Shown: positions 46,901 to 59,070, counted from the first letter of the stretch. The stretch: 64,000 bases of DNA from Spinacia oleracea (GCF_020520425.1 NC_079487.1:109030141-109094140); one strand, 5' to 3'. A program made the numbers and translations. The notes: a model not told the origin generated them from the sequence alone.

Positions 46901-49140
46901 TGGAAAGATTCTACTTTAATCTCAATAGAAATGCAGAATCATACTTCCTTTCTTTATGTATTTAATCTTTTTATGGGATTATTTGTAAGTTTATCCATAA
47001 ATTTTATCCAATTATTGTTATCTTTCATCCAGTTATATGGTAGTAATGATTTGCTATTTCGAAAATAATATGATGTGGACTATAATGGTAGATGCGTGCA
47101 ACAAACAATCTTTTGAATATCAGAAACCCTTAGATGTAGTTTAATCTTCAGATATTATGAATAATATAATGTTGTTTCAAACAATATATTTTGTTGTAAA
47201 CAATAAAGTTTAGGCTTTGAGTTTAATTATCATGTGTAGCTTCATCGAAAAAATTATTATGTCTTGGAAAAAAATGCATGTACTCATATGATTCGTCTAT
47301 ATATGGGTAATGATTCCATGTAATACTTCGTATGTCTTTAACCTTACAAAAATCATAGTTAAAAGTGAAGGAAAGCATCAACATTTTGATATTTTAATGA
47401 CTAAAATGATCTCATAAAATGGTTTGTCACAATTAAAATTTTGGTTTTTTTGCTTTTGACAAGAATCGAACACGGGTACACGCAATTAGAGTATATGTTA
47501 TAGCAGCATAGTAGTGACCATTGTAGCAAGGGGTATCAGCACGTAAGTCATTGCAAACAAAATAATTTTGTCTAATTTTATCGAGGTTGGGAATTCTGAT
47601 TATGATTTCTTTAAAGGTGAAATGATCCGTTTAATCATAGATAAAGTTATAACACTTTGTGTTCTAGCTACTTTTTTCAATCTTGGTGGTGGGTCGTAAT
47701 TTTGTATTATAACAAGAAGCAAACAACTGAGATGTTTATGTAAATGTTAGAAATTACGCATCTATTTTACTTGAATTTAGTTTTATTTTAATTCAATTTC
47801 TTCAAAAGCTAAATGATCATGTGTAATCGTAGCTAAACTTAGTAATTAAAAACTAACTCTTCGAAGTTATGATCAAAAGAATTTATTTACAATGTACGAA
47901 GTTGATTTTTTTGGATATCGTTACTATTTTACATGTTTAGACATACAGTAATAAAAAAATTTAATTTGGAGATCGGTAAACATTTTCTGGTATCACTAAA
48001 CTTATTGTAACCCCTTGTTTAATCATAAAAATATGTAACACATAATTAAACGATAAATCCAGTTTTATATTTCCAACAACCAACATCTTTTTGATAATGA
48101 GGACAAATAATTATCTGATAGTCCCCATAAAGGCAATGAGTAGCCAAAAAATCATAGTTAAAGGTGAAAAAAACATCCAAATTTTGATCTTTTCATGATT
48201 AAAATGATCCCATAAAACGGTTGTTAATACTTAAATAAAAAAAATTGTGGGCTCTTGTTAGGAATCGAACACAGGTGCACAATTAAAGTAGAATTTAAAG
48301 CAGCGTAACAATGACCATTGTGATAAGGGGTATCAGCACGTCAATCTTTAGAAATGAAATTGTCTTAATCTAATTTTGTTGAGTTTGAGATGTTTTCTAA
48401 TTATGATTCCTTTAAAGGTAAAATAATCTCATAAAATGGTAGTCAAAGTTAACACAATGTTTTGCAGCTAACTTTTTCAATCTTGGTGGTAGAAAAACTA
48501 TTGTGTATTATAAAGGATATGAACAATTTAGGTTATTTTAAAAATGTTAGGAGTTACACATCTATTTTAGTCGAGTTTGATTTTATTTAAATTTTATTTC
48601 TTTAAATGTAAAATGATCCCGAATAATCATAATCAAGGTTAACAAAAAAAAAATCAACATGTAACCTAACTTTTCAAAGTTACAACCTAAACAATTTATC
48701 TACAACATACGAGGTCATTATTTTTGGAGATCGTAAATATTATACAGGTCCAAACATACGGTAAGAAAAATATCTTCTTTGGAGATCGTTAGCTGTTTTC
48801 TGGTATCGTTATGTTTTATTATAAGCACTTGTATAACCATAAAAATATGTAATATTTATTATAAGAAAAAACCAATCTTATATCACCAATAAAACCCTTT
48901 TTATATTGAGGGAAAAAAAATCTGATAGTCCCCATAACTACATAAGAGCAAAGAGTTCCCAAAAAATCCATGTTAAGGTTGAAAAAATGTACATCCAATA
49001 TTTTGATATTTTTATGACTAAAATATGATCCCATAAAATGATTTTTTACACTTTAAAATTTTTATTTTCGGCCTCTTGTTAGGAATTGAACACGGGTGAG
49101 CGTAGTTAGAGTTTCTTGTATTTATTTTTGAGTTATTTTT
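43943..49140. repeat. Tandem array of about 0.79-kb units with tRNA-like cores
   Basis: Units begin with GTCCCCATAAAG-like sequence and contain AAAATCATAGTTAAAGGTGA, an AGAATCGAACACGGG...GGGGTATCAGCAC core, TCTTGGTGGTGGGTCG and GACATACGGTAATAAAAA. Starts lie near 43943, 44752, 45917, 47350, 48121 and 48928. The first, fourth and fifth units are near full length; the others are partial. Between units, a second block repeats at about 45500-45900 and 46940-47310 (TTTATCCAATT...TGATGTGGACT). The cores begin near 44089, 44893, 46029, 47461, 48262 and 49080. No ORF is conserved between units. Confidence 0.75.
46424..46730 (+). mobile_element. CACTA transposon terminus
   Basis: It starts CACTAGTACCGAAAAGGC. 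Repeated GACGC/GCGTC motifs follow (GTGACGCTTTATAA, TACGACGCATAAAA, CTGACGCTTTCAAA and others), the usual CACTA subterminal pattern. The opposite end is not visible, so it is a truncated copy within the tandem array. Confidence 0.55.
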
Positions 49141-49160
49141 TTTTAATTACTTTTACAGAC

Positions 49161-49231
49161 AACCTATGTAGGAATCGAACCTACATCCCCTATGCATGTG
49201 CATAGTGCTCTACCATTTAAGCTAATAGGTT
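49161..49231 (-). tRNA. tRNA-like sequence (probable pseudogene)
   Basis: On the minus strand 71 bases fold as a cloverleaf. The acceptor AACCTAT pairs with ATAGGTT. The D arm is GCTTAAATGGTAGAGC and the T arm is GTAGG-TTCGATT-CCTAC. The anticodon stem CTATG/CATAG closes a loop of only six bases (CACATG) and lacks U33, so no anticodon can be assigned. A-box and B-box promoter elements are good. It is probably a damaged tRNA or a tRNA-derived relic inside the Mutator-like element. Confidence 0.5.
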
Positions 49232-49249
49232 TAAACATATCTAGTAGAG

Positions 49250-50290
49250 TTGCTCCATTTACAACATGGACAAATCTTCACATCAGGCACAATCAACAAA
49301 CATATTCCAATGCCTGAGATCCAACAGTAGAAAACAATAGTCCAACAACCAAAAACTCAGGGCTTCCCTCCTAACTCCTTGACTGCAAACTAACAGCAAC
49401 CAAACAATCACAACAAGACATGGAAAAAAGATAGAGAGAAAATGGTAAGGGCTGAAACAGTGGTGTAAAGATCAGAGCAGGAGAAAATGAACCAAGCATC
49501 ATTAAAAAAGAAAAAGAATGGAAGAGATTGGAATCCATTCCTTCACTCCAGCTTATCTTTTTTTGTAGTTAAACAGACTCTGCATAAGGAAACAGACTCC
49601 GACAAGGATTCAATAATGTGACATACTTCATATGATTTTCAAGTAAAAGATACACGGACATCATTTTACGTTTATTGTTAGATTATTTTCATAATCTTTC
49701 AGTCATGATATGGGCATATTTTCCTTTCACATATAATATGATGTGAGCTGGAAGGTAATAATTATGATGTTTTGGGAACTAATTCAAGTGTCTGCAGTCC
49801 CATAGTATCCCATAGTTGAACCACTCAAGGAGGTTGAGTGGATTTGTTTAGAACATGATCATCAAACCTATCAGTTCCACTATACTCGAACTAAACTCCA
49901 TGTCTAATGTGCAGAGATATACAGTTCTAAAGATATCCCCCTTCCACACCTTGATGTCACAGCTATGAATAAATATAGTTGTCGTTCCATGTTGAAACTC
50001 CCGTGTCAAGAATGATTCATAGAAATAAATATCAAGCCAAGAGGTATCCAACTATAACCAGAAGTAACATCTCAATGAGATAGCACTAACTGATCTAAGC
50101 CTATTGCTATACATTCTGTGGCACTGCACAAAGCCACTCTCTTTCTTACTATCCTCTAAAAACCTAATCACCGGCCAGTTGACCAATCAATTATCAATAA
50201 TACACTGCTACAATTCTTGTAACTTACATCATCCTTTTATCAGCGCACATCAAAAGTAAGACTATACAAATGGGAAATCCTGAGAATCTC
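49250..50290. other. Mutator-like element interior without recognisable gene
   Basis: Short ORFs on both strands lack known motifs. The sequence differs from the tandem array and may be captured intron or intergenic DNA. Confidence 0.35.
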
Positions 50291-50297
50291 ACCTCAT

Positions 50298-50457
50298 AAA
50301 ACGGAGGCACTGTGACTCTGGAGTTGTTTGCTGGGGCATTTTTGTCCTCGAGAAGCAACCTTTTAACCAGGTCCGAGATGGGTGAGGGATTCCTTGACGA
50401 ATAAGAAAAACATATCAAGTATCTCAATGTCATTGAGAACATGGGATCAAGGCACAC
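50298..50457 (-). pseudogene. Exon-like frame of unknown origin
   Basis: A minus-strand frame includes SSRNPSPISDLVKRLLLED and NNSRVTVPPFYE, and ends at a splice-donor-like GAG|GTGAGA. Codon composition is gene-like, and it lies about 0.6 kb downstream of the Elongator-6-like exon on the same strand. I do not recognise it. It may be a captured exon or chance. Confidence 0.25.
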
Positions 50458-51093
50458 GCACTTGAAGATGTGCTCTTAGAATAGGGACATCAATCCAACA
50501 ACACCACTACAACACAAAATGCCAAGACAAGGCCAGCTATCCGATCAAACATTGAACTTAAAGCAAAAGCACAAACACAACATTTTTACCTTCTATAGTA
50601 AAAAATACAATATCAAATATATTTTCATCTCATATAAGTCTCAACTTCTTCTACATTTTAGTCACAAAGACACCATGGAATATCATTCAAATGACTAATC
50701 TACCTTATAATTACAATGTCATATACACAAGTAGCTAAATACCCCAATCCCCATAGAAAAATTCTAAATGGAACCATAAACTTACAGAGTTTATATAAAA
50801 CCTGGATAACCAATCTCAATTCACTTTAATACAAAATCCAAAACCCTTTTTGGAAAACCAACAAAACAAAAGCATAAAATTAACAACTTGTCAACTAAAC
50901 CCTAAGTAATTCTCAAACTGCATCATTGTCTAAATTCAAGCAAATCAAAAATGCAAACCACCAAAACAATTAAACTCTAAAATCATAACATAATTTGAAT
51001 CGAATTCCCAAGTCTGAATGCAATTGGAACAAGAAATGACCATTAAAAATCGATTATAGCAAGAAAAAAAAAGGGGGCTGAACATACCAGTTA

Positions 51094-51250
51094 GCGGATA
51101 ATGCGATTGTAGTGAGAGAAAGAGACAAAAATGACAACAACGGAGGAGTGAGAGACTTTGAGGACATGGTGAATGATGAAAGCGCCGCTTCTGTCGACGA
51201 AATATTCAATCACCATACAACTACCGCTGGTTAATTTTTTTTCAGTTAAA
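51094..51250 (-). pseudogene. Broken Elongator subunit 6 (ELP6)-like first exon
   Basis: The minus strand encodes LTSGSCMVIEYFVDRSGAF, then HHVLKVSHSSVVVIFVSFSH and YNRIIR. This matches the pattern of the plant ELP6 N-terminal strand-helix region (VEDCVxTSGxFxLHH...VxFxxFxxxxSHYxRIxRKLG). The codon expected to be lysine after R is TAA (about 51099-51101), directly before CTG and a GTATG donor. Upstream, an AATTTGATT...AGCTTT stretch recalls the NLLDEAL start but is out of frame. ELP6 is a RecA-like ATPase-fold subunit of Elongator, which modifies wobble uridine in tRNA. This copy is disrupted and lies near the right end of the Mutator-like element, so it is probably a captured fragment. Confidence 0.45.
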
Positions 51251-51851
51251 GCTCCGGCTAATCAAATTACGCGATTCCAATTTTGTACAAAACCCTAACA
51301 CACTGACAAATCTAGACGAATTTGGATTTTGAGAGGGAGAGGTGAGCCAACGAACAAAGACCTAACAGAGGAGTTTTGAAAAGAGGGATCGTGGAAGAAG
51401 GATTGAAGAGGGGATACAGGCAGAGTGAAAGAGAAGAGTCCATTAAACACACGAACTCATCCCAATTCGAAAATCCTTCCACGAATTTTATATATGTAAA
51501 TGAGGATTTTTATGAAAAAATAATCTGTAATGGCAGAAATTTAAATATGTAATTGAAGGTTTCTCTAGTTATCAATGGCAGAAAGGGAACTTGTAGAACC
51601 TGAAAGCTTGAAGGAGCTGATGCCATTTACCCTTCCCCATGGCGCAATTTTTCCCGCTCAACCAAAGTTATCCCGCTCCTAATGAGGTTATAGCGCAATT
51701 TGGTGAAAAAAAATACCGCCCAAAATCACTGATTTAGTTTTAATTTCCCTCTTCTTTGTTAGTGGGATTTGTGAGGTGGCAAATTATAATTGGTGGTGTG
51801 CAAGATACCTTTGTACACCAAGTGTATCCCTAGCCTTTTCCCAATATGGGG

Positions 51852-52235
51852 ATTTTCTACCTTTTTTGTCAGCATTTGGAGAGTAAACTTTTGGTAATTT
51901 CTCCTCCGACCAAATTGCATGGTATCACAAACTTTCGTATTTGAAATTTTCAGACTAGTCAAAATTAAATGGTCCGCATTTTTCCTCTCCAAAATTTAAT
52001 ACTCCATCCAATAATCATGTGATAAATTAACCTTGTAAACTTTAATTTGAATCGCAATGATTTATGTATGTGAAGTGTAATGAGAGTTGGAAAATACGAG
52101 TTTTAATTTAATTCTTTAATATTAATACCCGATAAATTAACTAAGGTAAAAAACAAATCGATTGGTTTGGTTTCGGGGTTGTGGTCAATTTCATTTGAGA
52201 AATCTTTCAAGTTGGGTTTGTATTCCTTCATTCAA
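51852..52235. other. Intergenic, no supported feature
   Basis: A/T-rich sequence between the Mutator-like element and the LINE. No gene or named repeat is seen apart from the LINE target site at its right edge. Confidence 0.4.
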
Positions 52236-52361
52236 GTGTATATAGACATAAAACTATTGAGAATTACAAGTACAAATTCCCAGAGAGAGAAAAGTAGAGA
52301 GAGAAACTAGAGAGAAAAGAAGTCAAGTGCGAATTGATCACTACCCAACCCATACTTAGGT

Positions 52362-54507
52362 ATGGGCTCTTCATCAAGGCCCCCGGATGATGTAGTCATG
52401 TACAATTCAGGAGGAAACATTAATCATCATCAAGAAACATCAACCGCGCAGTCAAAGAGCTTTAGAGAGGTAATATTATCATCAACCCAATGGTTTCAGG
52501 AAGCACGCAAGATTGTCAAGACATCTTTTGAGTGGGATGACAAAGAGGATGTAGCTCCAGAAGATGAGTTGGCAGTGAAATTTGATAAGTTAACATTGAG
52601 TAAGTTGAGGGATCCATGGAAATTAACTTTGATGGGAAAGTGTATGGGTGTACATGTTAAATCGAGTTATATGGAGAGCAGAGTCAGGGCGATGTGGAAA
52701 ATTAAGGGTTCACTTGAAATTATAGATATTGGAAGTCAAGTGTTCTTATTCAAGTTCATACAACCAGATGATTACGAGCGTGCCTTGTATGGTGGACCTT
52801 GGTTTATTTTAGATCACTATTTGATGCTATCTACATGGAAACCAAATTTCAGGCCATCAATCAACAAGTTTGATTCAATGTTTGTAATGGATACGAATTG
52901 AGGAATTGCCAGTGGAATACTACGACAAAGATGCTTTATTCGAAATCGCTAAGTTCGTTGGAAAACCAATTCGCGTTGATTATGCGACTGATAAGATCAC
53001 ACGAGCAAGGTATGCAAGAGTGTGCGTTGAAATTGATTTGGGACAATCACTAAGAACCAGAGTTTGGGTTGGTGGTCATTGGCAGCAAATTGTGTATGAA
53101 AACATCACGTCTCTGTGTTTTCGGTGTGGCAAAGTAGGGCACGTGTTAGAAAAATGTGACGTCAGTAAGGTAGTGGTGGAAAATGAGAGGCAGCGATTGA
53201 AGGGACCACTGGGTGATAGTATCCAATCTGGTTCAGAGGCCCAAATGGAGATAGAGAACACAGAAAACATGGACATGGGAGCGAAAAAAGATGAGCTAAT
53301 GGATGGGCAAAAGCAATACGGCCCATGGACGTTAGTCCAGAATAGGAAAGGCCCAAAATTAAACTGGGCCAGACAAAAACAAGCAAACATGAGGATAAAT
53401 GAGTATAAGAAAAGCGTATCAGAGAAAACTAATGGGCAGACTTACTTAAGCACGAAAGTCTCGATTGCATCAAAAGATAATGAAGTCACCCAATTGGTCC
53501 AGAGAATTAATACGGCTGAATTACCTTCCCCAAAATCCCCATTAATGAAAGAAGGCATGCAACCAAGAGTAAATAATGATGGAGATCAGAATACCGTACA
53601 CTTGTCAAATTCGTTCTCACACTTGGTTGAAGAGGATGATTCACCTTCCCCCTTTTTAAAATCTGGTAGTATTTCTACTGAGCAAGTAAACCACAGTAAC
53701 ACGCCTTCTTCACAATTTCCCAATCAACAACCAGTTGTTTCATCTTCTACTCTTCTCTTGGAAGCTAGCCAGTTTCAACAGGTGAATGGAGAATCAGAAC
53801 AGCCCCAAAGTTACTGTCATGGAGACCAAGTCAGATCAGAAGTACAATCAACGAAAAAATCATCGCAATTGGATGCAGAAGGGTCCCATGCATTACAGAA
53901 GCAGTATGAGTCAGCCGTGGATGGAGGAAGCGAGACCAGTACAGTGCCCAGTTCCGCAAAAGCCAACCCTGAACTTATTCCCAATCCAATCAACAACGAT
54001 GGTGACATGCAAGACTCAAATTGGAACGAAACCGCAGGAGGTAGAATACAAGAATGCAGTGATGTTAGCAGAGCATTTGAGGAGAAGAGAGGGTATGGAA
54101 CCGATGGCGCCGAGACCGAGGTTGGGGTGGGACGAGACTCAACCCAGGGAGACTCACCATCGACCTTGGACAGGGGCAAATCCAGATTTCAATCCAATCA
54201 ATATGCGTCCGCGCATGCAAATTCAGCCGCAAAGAGAAATTCAAATCCATCCCTTGCAGTTCGAAACCCAAGGCCAAGATGTGGGGCGAATAGATTGCCT
54301 TATGGCTCTATACGTCACTCAGAGAGAGGTGGTGGGCGTCCAAGTTCAAGTGAGTGCATTTCAGAAGTTAATGGAAGCCAAGAAGGTTCTAACATACATA
54401 GCTCCAATAAGATTGGAGGATCTCAACATGATGGGAATTATGCAGTATTGGAGAGATTGGGAGGAATATTTTCTCCCACCGAATGCGGCGCTGATGGATC
54501 AGCCTAG
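52362..54507 (+). pseudogene. LINE ORF1 (DUF4283 and zinc knuckle), frameshifted
   Basis: The first part (52362-52901) encodes a DUF4283-like RNA-binding region (LRDPWKLTLMGKCMG, ERALYGGPWFILDHYLMLSTW, KPNFRPSINKFDSMFV). The frame then breaks near 52884-52889, where one extra A seems present. It continues from 52906 (in the +1 frame) with LPVEYYDKDALFEIAKFVGK and the CCHC knuckle CFRCGKVGHVLEKC. A long S/Q/N-rich tail runs to the stop at 54505-54507. ORF1 proteins of this class bind LINE RNA in the ribonucleoprotein particle. One insertion separates the two halves. Confidence 0.9.
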
Positions 54508-54541
54508 TATTGCATTACAAAAATCTCTTCCGAATCTACAA

Positions 54542-57500
54542 ATGAAAATTTGTGTTTGGAATGTTCGTGGTGCTGGGAGGGATGATTTTGTGCCTCGTGC
54601 ATGGAATATAATTCAGGAACAACATCCAGCCATCTTTATTATGCTTGAAATGAAAAGTGATGATCATCGCGCGAAGGAGGTCATGTTTCAGCTAAAATAT
54701 CACGATTACAGAGTGGTTCCATCGACTACTCGTAGGGGTGGAATTTGGTTATTCTGGAAAAACACAGTGGATTTAAGTTTGTTCTCTGAGGAGACTAACT
54801 TGTTTCATGCTCTGTTCCATTTCCGCAACGTGAAACCAGAGGTATTGATCACTGGAATCCACGCTCCAAGTTCGCCGGGGCCAAGACACAAGCTTTGGAG
54901 GGACATGCAGCAGGAGTTACCACCAGATAACACACCTTGGATGGTGGTTGGTGATTTGAATGAGGTTACATCCCAGGCTGAGAAGATGGGGGGGCGACCG
55001 TTCAGAATAGGGCAATGCAGTGACCTTAACAAATTCGTTGATGCTGCTGGGCTGGTGGATTTGGGCTATAGTGGATGTCCATTTACCTGGACTAATGCTA
55101 GAGATGGGGTTGCTATGATCAAGGAGAGGCTGGACAGAGCAATGGCTAATGCAGCAATGCTTGACACCTTTCCGCACATGAAGGTATTACATCTACCTCG
55201 AACTGTTTCAGATCATTGTCCTTTAATTGTTTCGCTTTATAATGAATATGCTGCTGGACCTTTCCCTTTTAGATGTAAGGAAGTATGGATGGAACACCCA
55301 GAATTTAAAGAATTTTTTTGTTAATTGCCGGGTTAAGAATCAGGATAATTTTATAGAAGGGAGGAAAAACTTCCTTTACAACATTAGTTCTTGGAACAGT
55401 AATGTGTTTGGAAATTTGGAAAAATTAAAAAAAAGATTGCTAGCTCGTATTAATGGCATCCAAGTTTCATTAGCTAAGCATCACTCCAGCTTCTTGATTA
55501 GATTAGAAAAAACCCTTTTACAGGAACTTCATCTTATTTTTAAAAGAGAAAGGATAATTTGGGCTCAAAAAGCGGGAATAAATTGGAGAAAATTTGGGGA
55601 TTATAACACTAGGTATTTTCATCTACTGGCTAAGATTAAAAAAACGCGGGGAAAAATTTTGGCTCTAAAAGGGGAGAATGGGGAATGGGTGTTAGATAGT
55701 GTAATTTTGAAAACCATGGCAAAATCTTATTTTGAAAAGCTGTTTCAATCAACTCATGTTCAAAGTAACAGGACCTCCACTTTTAATAGTCCAAGGGTAT
55801 TGTCCAATATTGAGAGGGATTCTATAACTAAGCCCATTACTGAAATGGAGGTTAAGTCCAACCTTTTCCAAATGGACCCAATCAAAAGTCCAGGCCCAGA
55901 TGGTATACAACCTGTTTTTTATCAAAAATATTGGGAGGACCTTAAGCCTAGCATTTTCAAGTTTTGCTCAGATTGTTTTGAATTATCGAATATTCCTCAG
56001 GAAATCAATTCTTCTTACATTACTTTGATTCCGAAAAAGGAGCAACCAGAATCGATGACAGGTTTTAGGCCCATAGGATTGTGTAACACTATTTATAAAC
56101 TAATAACTAAGATCATTACGAACAGACTGAGGCCCATTATGAATAATTTAATTAGCCCGCTCCAATCCAGTTTTATCAAAGGGCGAGGAATAGAGGATAA
56201 TATTATAGTCGTTAAGGAAATGGCACATATTTTTCATAAGGCAAAAAAAGGAAAAAATATTATGGCTCTGAAATTAGATTTAACCAAAGCGTATGATAGT
56301 CTGGAATAGGCCTTTATTAGAGAAACCTTGCTTAGTTATAAATTCCCAGAATCTCTCGTTAAGCTTATTATGTGTTGCATTTCTTCTCCCCGAATTTCAG
56401 TCTTGTGGAATGGTGAGATTACGGATGAGTTCACACCCTCAAGGGGAATTCGTCAGGGAGATCCTTTATCCTCGTATATCTTTGTCTTATGTCTGGATAG
56501 GTTATCAATGCTAATTGAAAATCAAGTGGCTAATGGACAGTGGAAACCTATTAAAGTATCGAAAAACATTTCCGTTTCACATGCTTTTTATGCAGATGAT
56601 GTCTTCTTATTTGGCAATGCAACCATTTCTAATATGAATAATATCATGAACACTATCAACTTATTTAGTAGTTGGTCAGGTCTAAGAGTCAATATGCAAA
56701 AATCCTGCATAATGTTTCCAAATAAAATGTGTCATACCATCAGACGTATGTTGGCTGAGCCCCATGGACTTCATACTAGTACTTGTTTTGGAAAATATTC
56801 AGGGGTTGACATTCGTCCAAACAAATTAAAAATTAGCAACTACTTTGGGCTTCTGGATAAAACTTTAGATAGAATTAAAGGATGGCAATCAAAGCTTCTA
56901 AACATGGCCGGACGCTGTACTTTAATCAAATCTGTTTTAAATACGTATCCTCTGTATAACATGCAAACAACCTTATTGCCAATATCTATTTTGAATAGAA
57001 TTGATAAAGCATGTAGGAAATTCTTGTGGAATAAAGTGGACATAACTAAATATTTGGCCAGATTATCATGGGAGAAAGTAACTGCCCCAATGGGCGTGGG
57101 TGGGTTGGGAATTAGGAAACTCAGGGACTGGAATGTAACGTTCATGGCTAAATTAGGATGGAAAGTTTTAACTTGTCCAACTAAGTTATGGGTTCAGATA
57201 TTGCGTGATCGATACTTAAATAATAGTGACTTTTTCAGTAACGTTCCCCGTCCTACTCAATCCCCAATTTGGCGAGATATTTTACGTGGTAGACAGTTAC
57301 TGGAGAAAGGAACAATTATTCGCATTGGAGATGGACAGACTACTTCGTTCTGGTTCCACCATTGGGTGGGGTCAGCACCTCTTTATAAAATGATAAACAA
57401 AGACATCCCTGATTCAGTTGCACATTTATATGTTTGTGATCTAGTAAAGAATGGCAAGTGGATTTTGGATAAAGTTCATTATCTGCTTCCAGATTCCATA

Positions 57501-58634
57501 GTTAAGGAAATTCTAGCAATTCCCTTAGCAAACTGTACCCAAATTAGTGATGGTATTAGATGGATAGGCTCAGATGATGGGAAATTTAATATCAGATCAG
57601 CTTACTCAATGTTATTAACCAATCCACATTCACAACTTCAAAATATGTGTAACATTTCTTGGAAATCTTTATGGAAAATTCGTATCCCTTTCAAGTATAG
57701 AATGTTGATGTGGAATTGTATTCACCAAATCTTGCATGTGGCTGATTCCTTATCTGTTCACATTCCCTCCATTTCTCCAACTTGTGTTCGTTGATGTATG
57801 CATAGAGAGACTCATTTGCACTTGTTCAGGGACTGCTGGGAGGCAAGTATTTTGTGGAATTACATTTTCCAGAGACTTAGAACTGTGAAAGACATGAATT
57901 TCACAAGTTTTTTTAGTCTTGATTGGTATGACTGGTTGGCTTTCAATTTATCCCAAGGCATGAAATGGAGGGTTGTTTTATCTGTGGGAATTTGGTACAT
58001 TTGGAGAGCAAGAAACAGAGCAGTTTTTGATCACAAAATGATCAAACCCTTCTCTGTTTTCAATGCCTTCTATGTAGACTATATAGAAATTAACAGCATT
58101 TTGCAGGGTAAGGGACCAGGAAACTGGCTGCAAAGAAGTCCAGCTTGGAGGCCACCATCACAAGGAGCGCTAAAGTTGAACATTGATGGCAGCTGGCAGG
58201 ATAAAGATATGGCTGGTGGTGGTGGAGTTTTCAGAAGTGAAACAGGAAGCTGGTTTATTGGTTTTGTGAGCAAATATAATGCTGTAACTCCATTGGCTGC
58301 TGAGCTATATGCCCTAAGGGAGGGACTTCAAATGGCAGTGGATTATGATGTCAAAGATTTGGAGGTGGAGACAGACGCGGAGCTTTTGATCAAGCTGTTA
58401 GGTGCAATGGATGATCAATACCATCATGAACTGGCACCAGTACTCAAGGATGTGGCATGTTTAATGACTCGCTTTCACACTTTCAACATAGCTCATCTCC
58501 CACGAATGCACAACAAGTTAGCCCATTCAATGGCACAATACGCGATCACAATGGCAATGGGACACAGAATTTTTCTTAACCCTCCTCCCTTCGCAGATAT
58601 GATGTATCAGACAGAGCTTCAGCAAGCAAGGTGA
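54542..58634 (+). pseudogene. LINE ORF2 (endonuclease, reverse transcriptase, RNase H), broken
   Basis: From ATG 54542 an APE-type endonuclease is read: WNVRGAG, the LEMKS glutamate, VVGDLNEV and the TVSDHCPL end. At a run of seven T (55312-55318) the frame shifts by one. The reverse transcriptase follows: SPGPDG, FRPIGLCNTIYK, LDLTKAYDSLE, GIRQGDPLS and the catalytic YADD (near 56592). An in-frame TAG at 56307-56309 interrupts it after the first catalytic block. A TGA at 57792-57794 breaks the zinc-binding CVR...HRETHLHLF region. RNase H (LNIDGSW, ELYALREGL, the VETDAELL aspartate) ends at TGA 58632-58634. The frame stays open beyond that stop to 58844, so this last TGA may be a further mutation. 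Confidence 0.92.
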
Positions 58635-59070
58635 GGCTTGAGGGATGAAGGTCAATCGTCTAACACGCAAGGAAAATCAGCATCAGTTATTGATTTGGAA
58701 AAGACACCCCCAGAGGAGGATGCAGTGGTGACAGTTACCAGAGAGATAATGTTCGGCACAATCCCAACGACAGTTACTACAAAGACTCTAAATGTGGTTC
58801 GTGACAAGCAACATGGACAAGAAGTTTCGCGGACGGGCGAGTAGTTGGTTTAGCTTTCCCCACCAACCCTATTTGGATGCAAAGCAGTGAAGGGATTGTA
58901 AAGTTAAAGGGTGGGGTAGTTTTTGGTAATCTAGATTTGGGTAGTATAGTTGTTTGCATTTTATCTTGGATCGGGCTACAAGTTTTTGGGTATTGCCCGA
59001 CAATCTTTTGTAAAGAGCCATAGACGATGACATGCTAATATAATATTCTCCGTTTTTGCGTAAAAAAAAA
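58635..59070 (+). other. LINE 3' region and A-tail
   Basis: An in-frame continuation of ORF2 runs to 58844 (SASVIDLEKTPPEEDAVVTV), followed by a non-coding 3' UTR. The terminal tail is at 59062-59070. Confidence 0.7.

Larger units (their letters stand above)
43738..51851. mobile_element. 8.1-kb non-autonomous Mutator-like element
   Basis: An 11-bp direct repeat, CCAATATGGGG, occurs at 43738-43748 and 51841-51851. The body 43749-51840 has imperfect inverted termini of about 60 bases. The shared core is TATCTTGCACACCACC (minus-strand reading on the right) against CATCTTGCACACCACC on the left, followed by TTATAATATGCCACCTCA and TTATAATTTGCCACCTCA. Target size and long terminal repeats fit Mutator. 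No MURA-type transposase is seen. The interior holds a tandem array (43943-49140), a CACTA end, a tRNA-like sequence and an Elongator-6-like exon, so it is Pack-MULE-like. It inserted immediately upstream of the RETICULATA-related gene. Confidence 0.75.

Noticed and set aside
49848-50051. 67-codon minus-strand ORF as a possible retroelement fragment
   Set aside because: No RNase H, integrase or other motif could be matched.
53786-54541. Separate gene in the second frame of LINE ORF1
   Set aside because: No domain is recognisable before the endonuclease start, and composition follows the S/Q-rich ORF1 tail.
58638-58844. Independent small gene after LINE ORF2
   Set aside because: It is in the same frame as ORF2 directly after one TGA and before the LINE tail, so it is ORF2 read-through or 3' region.
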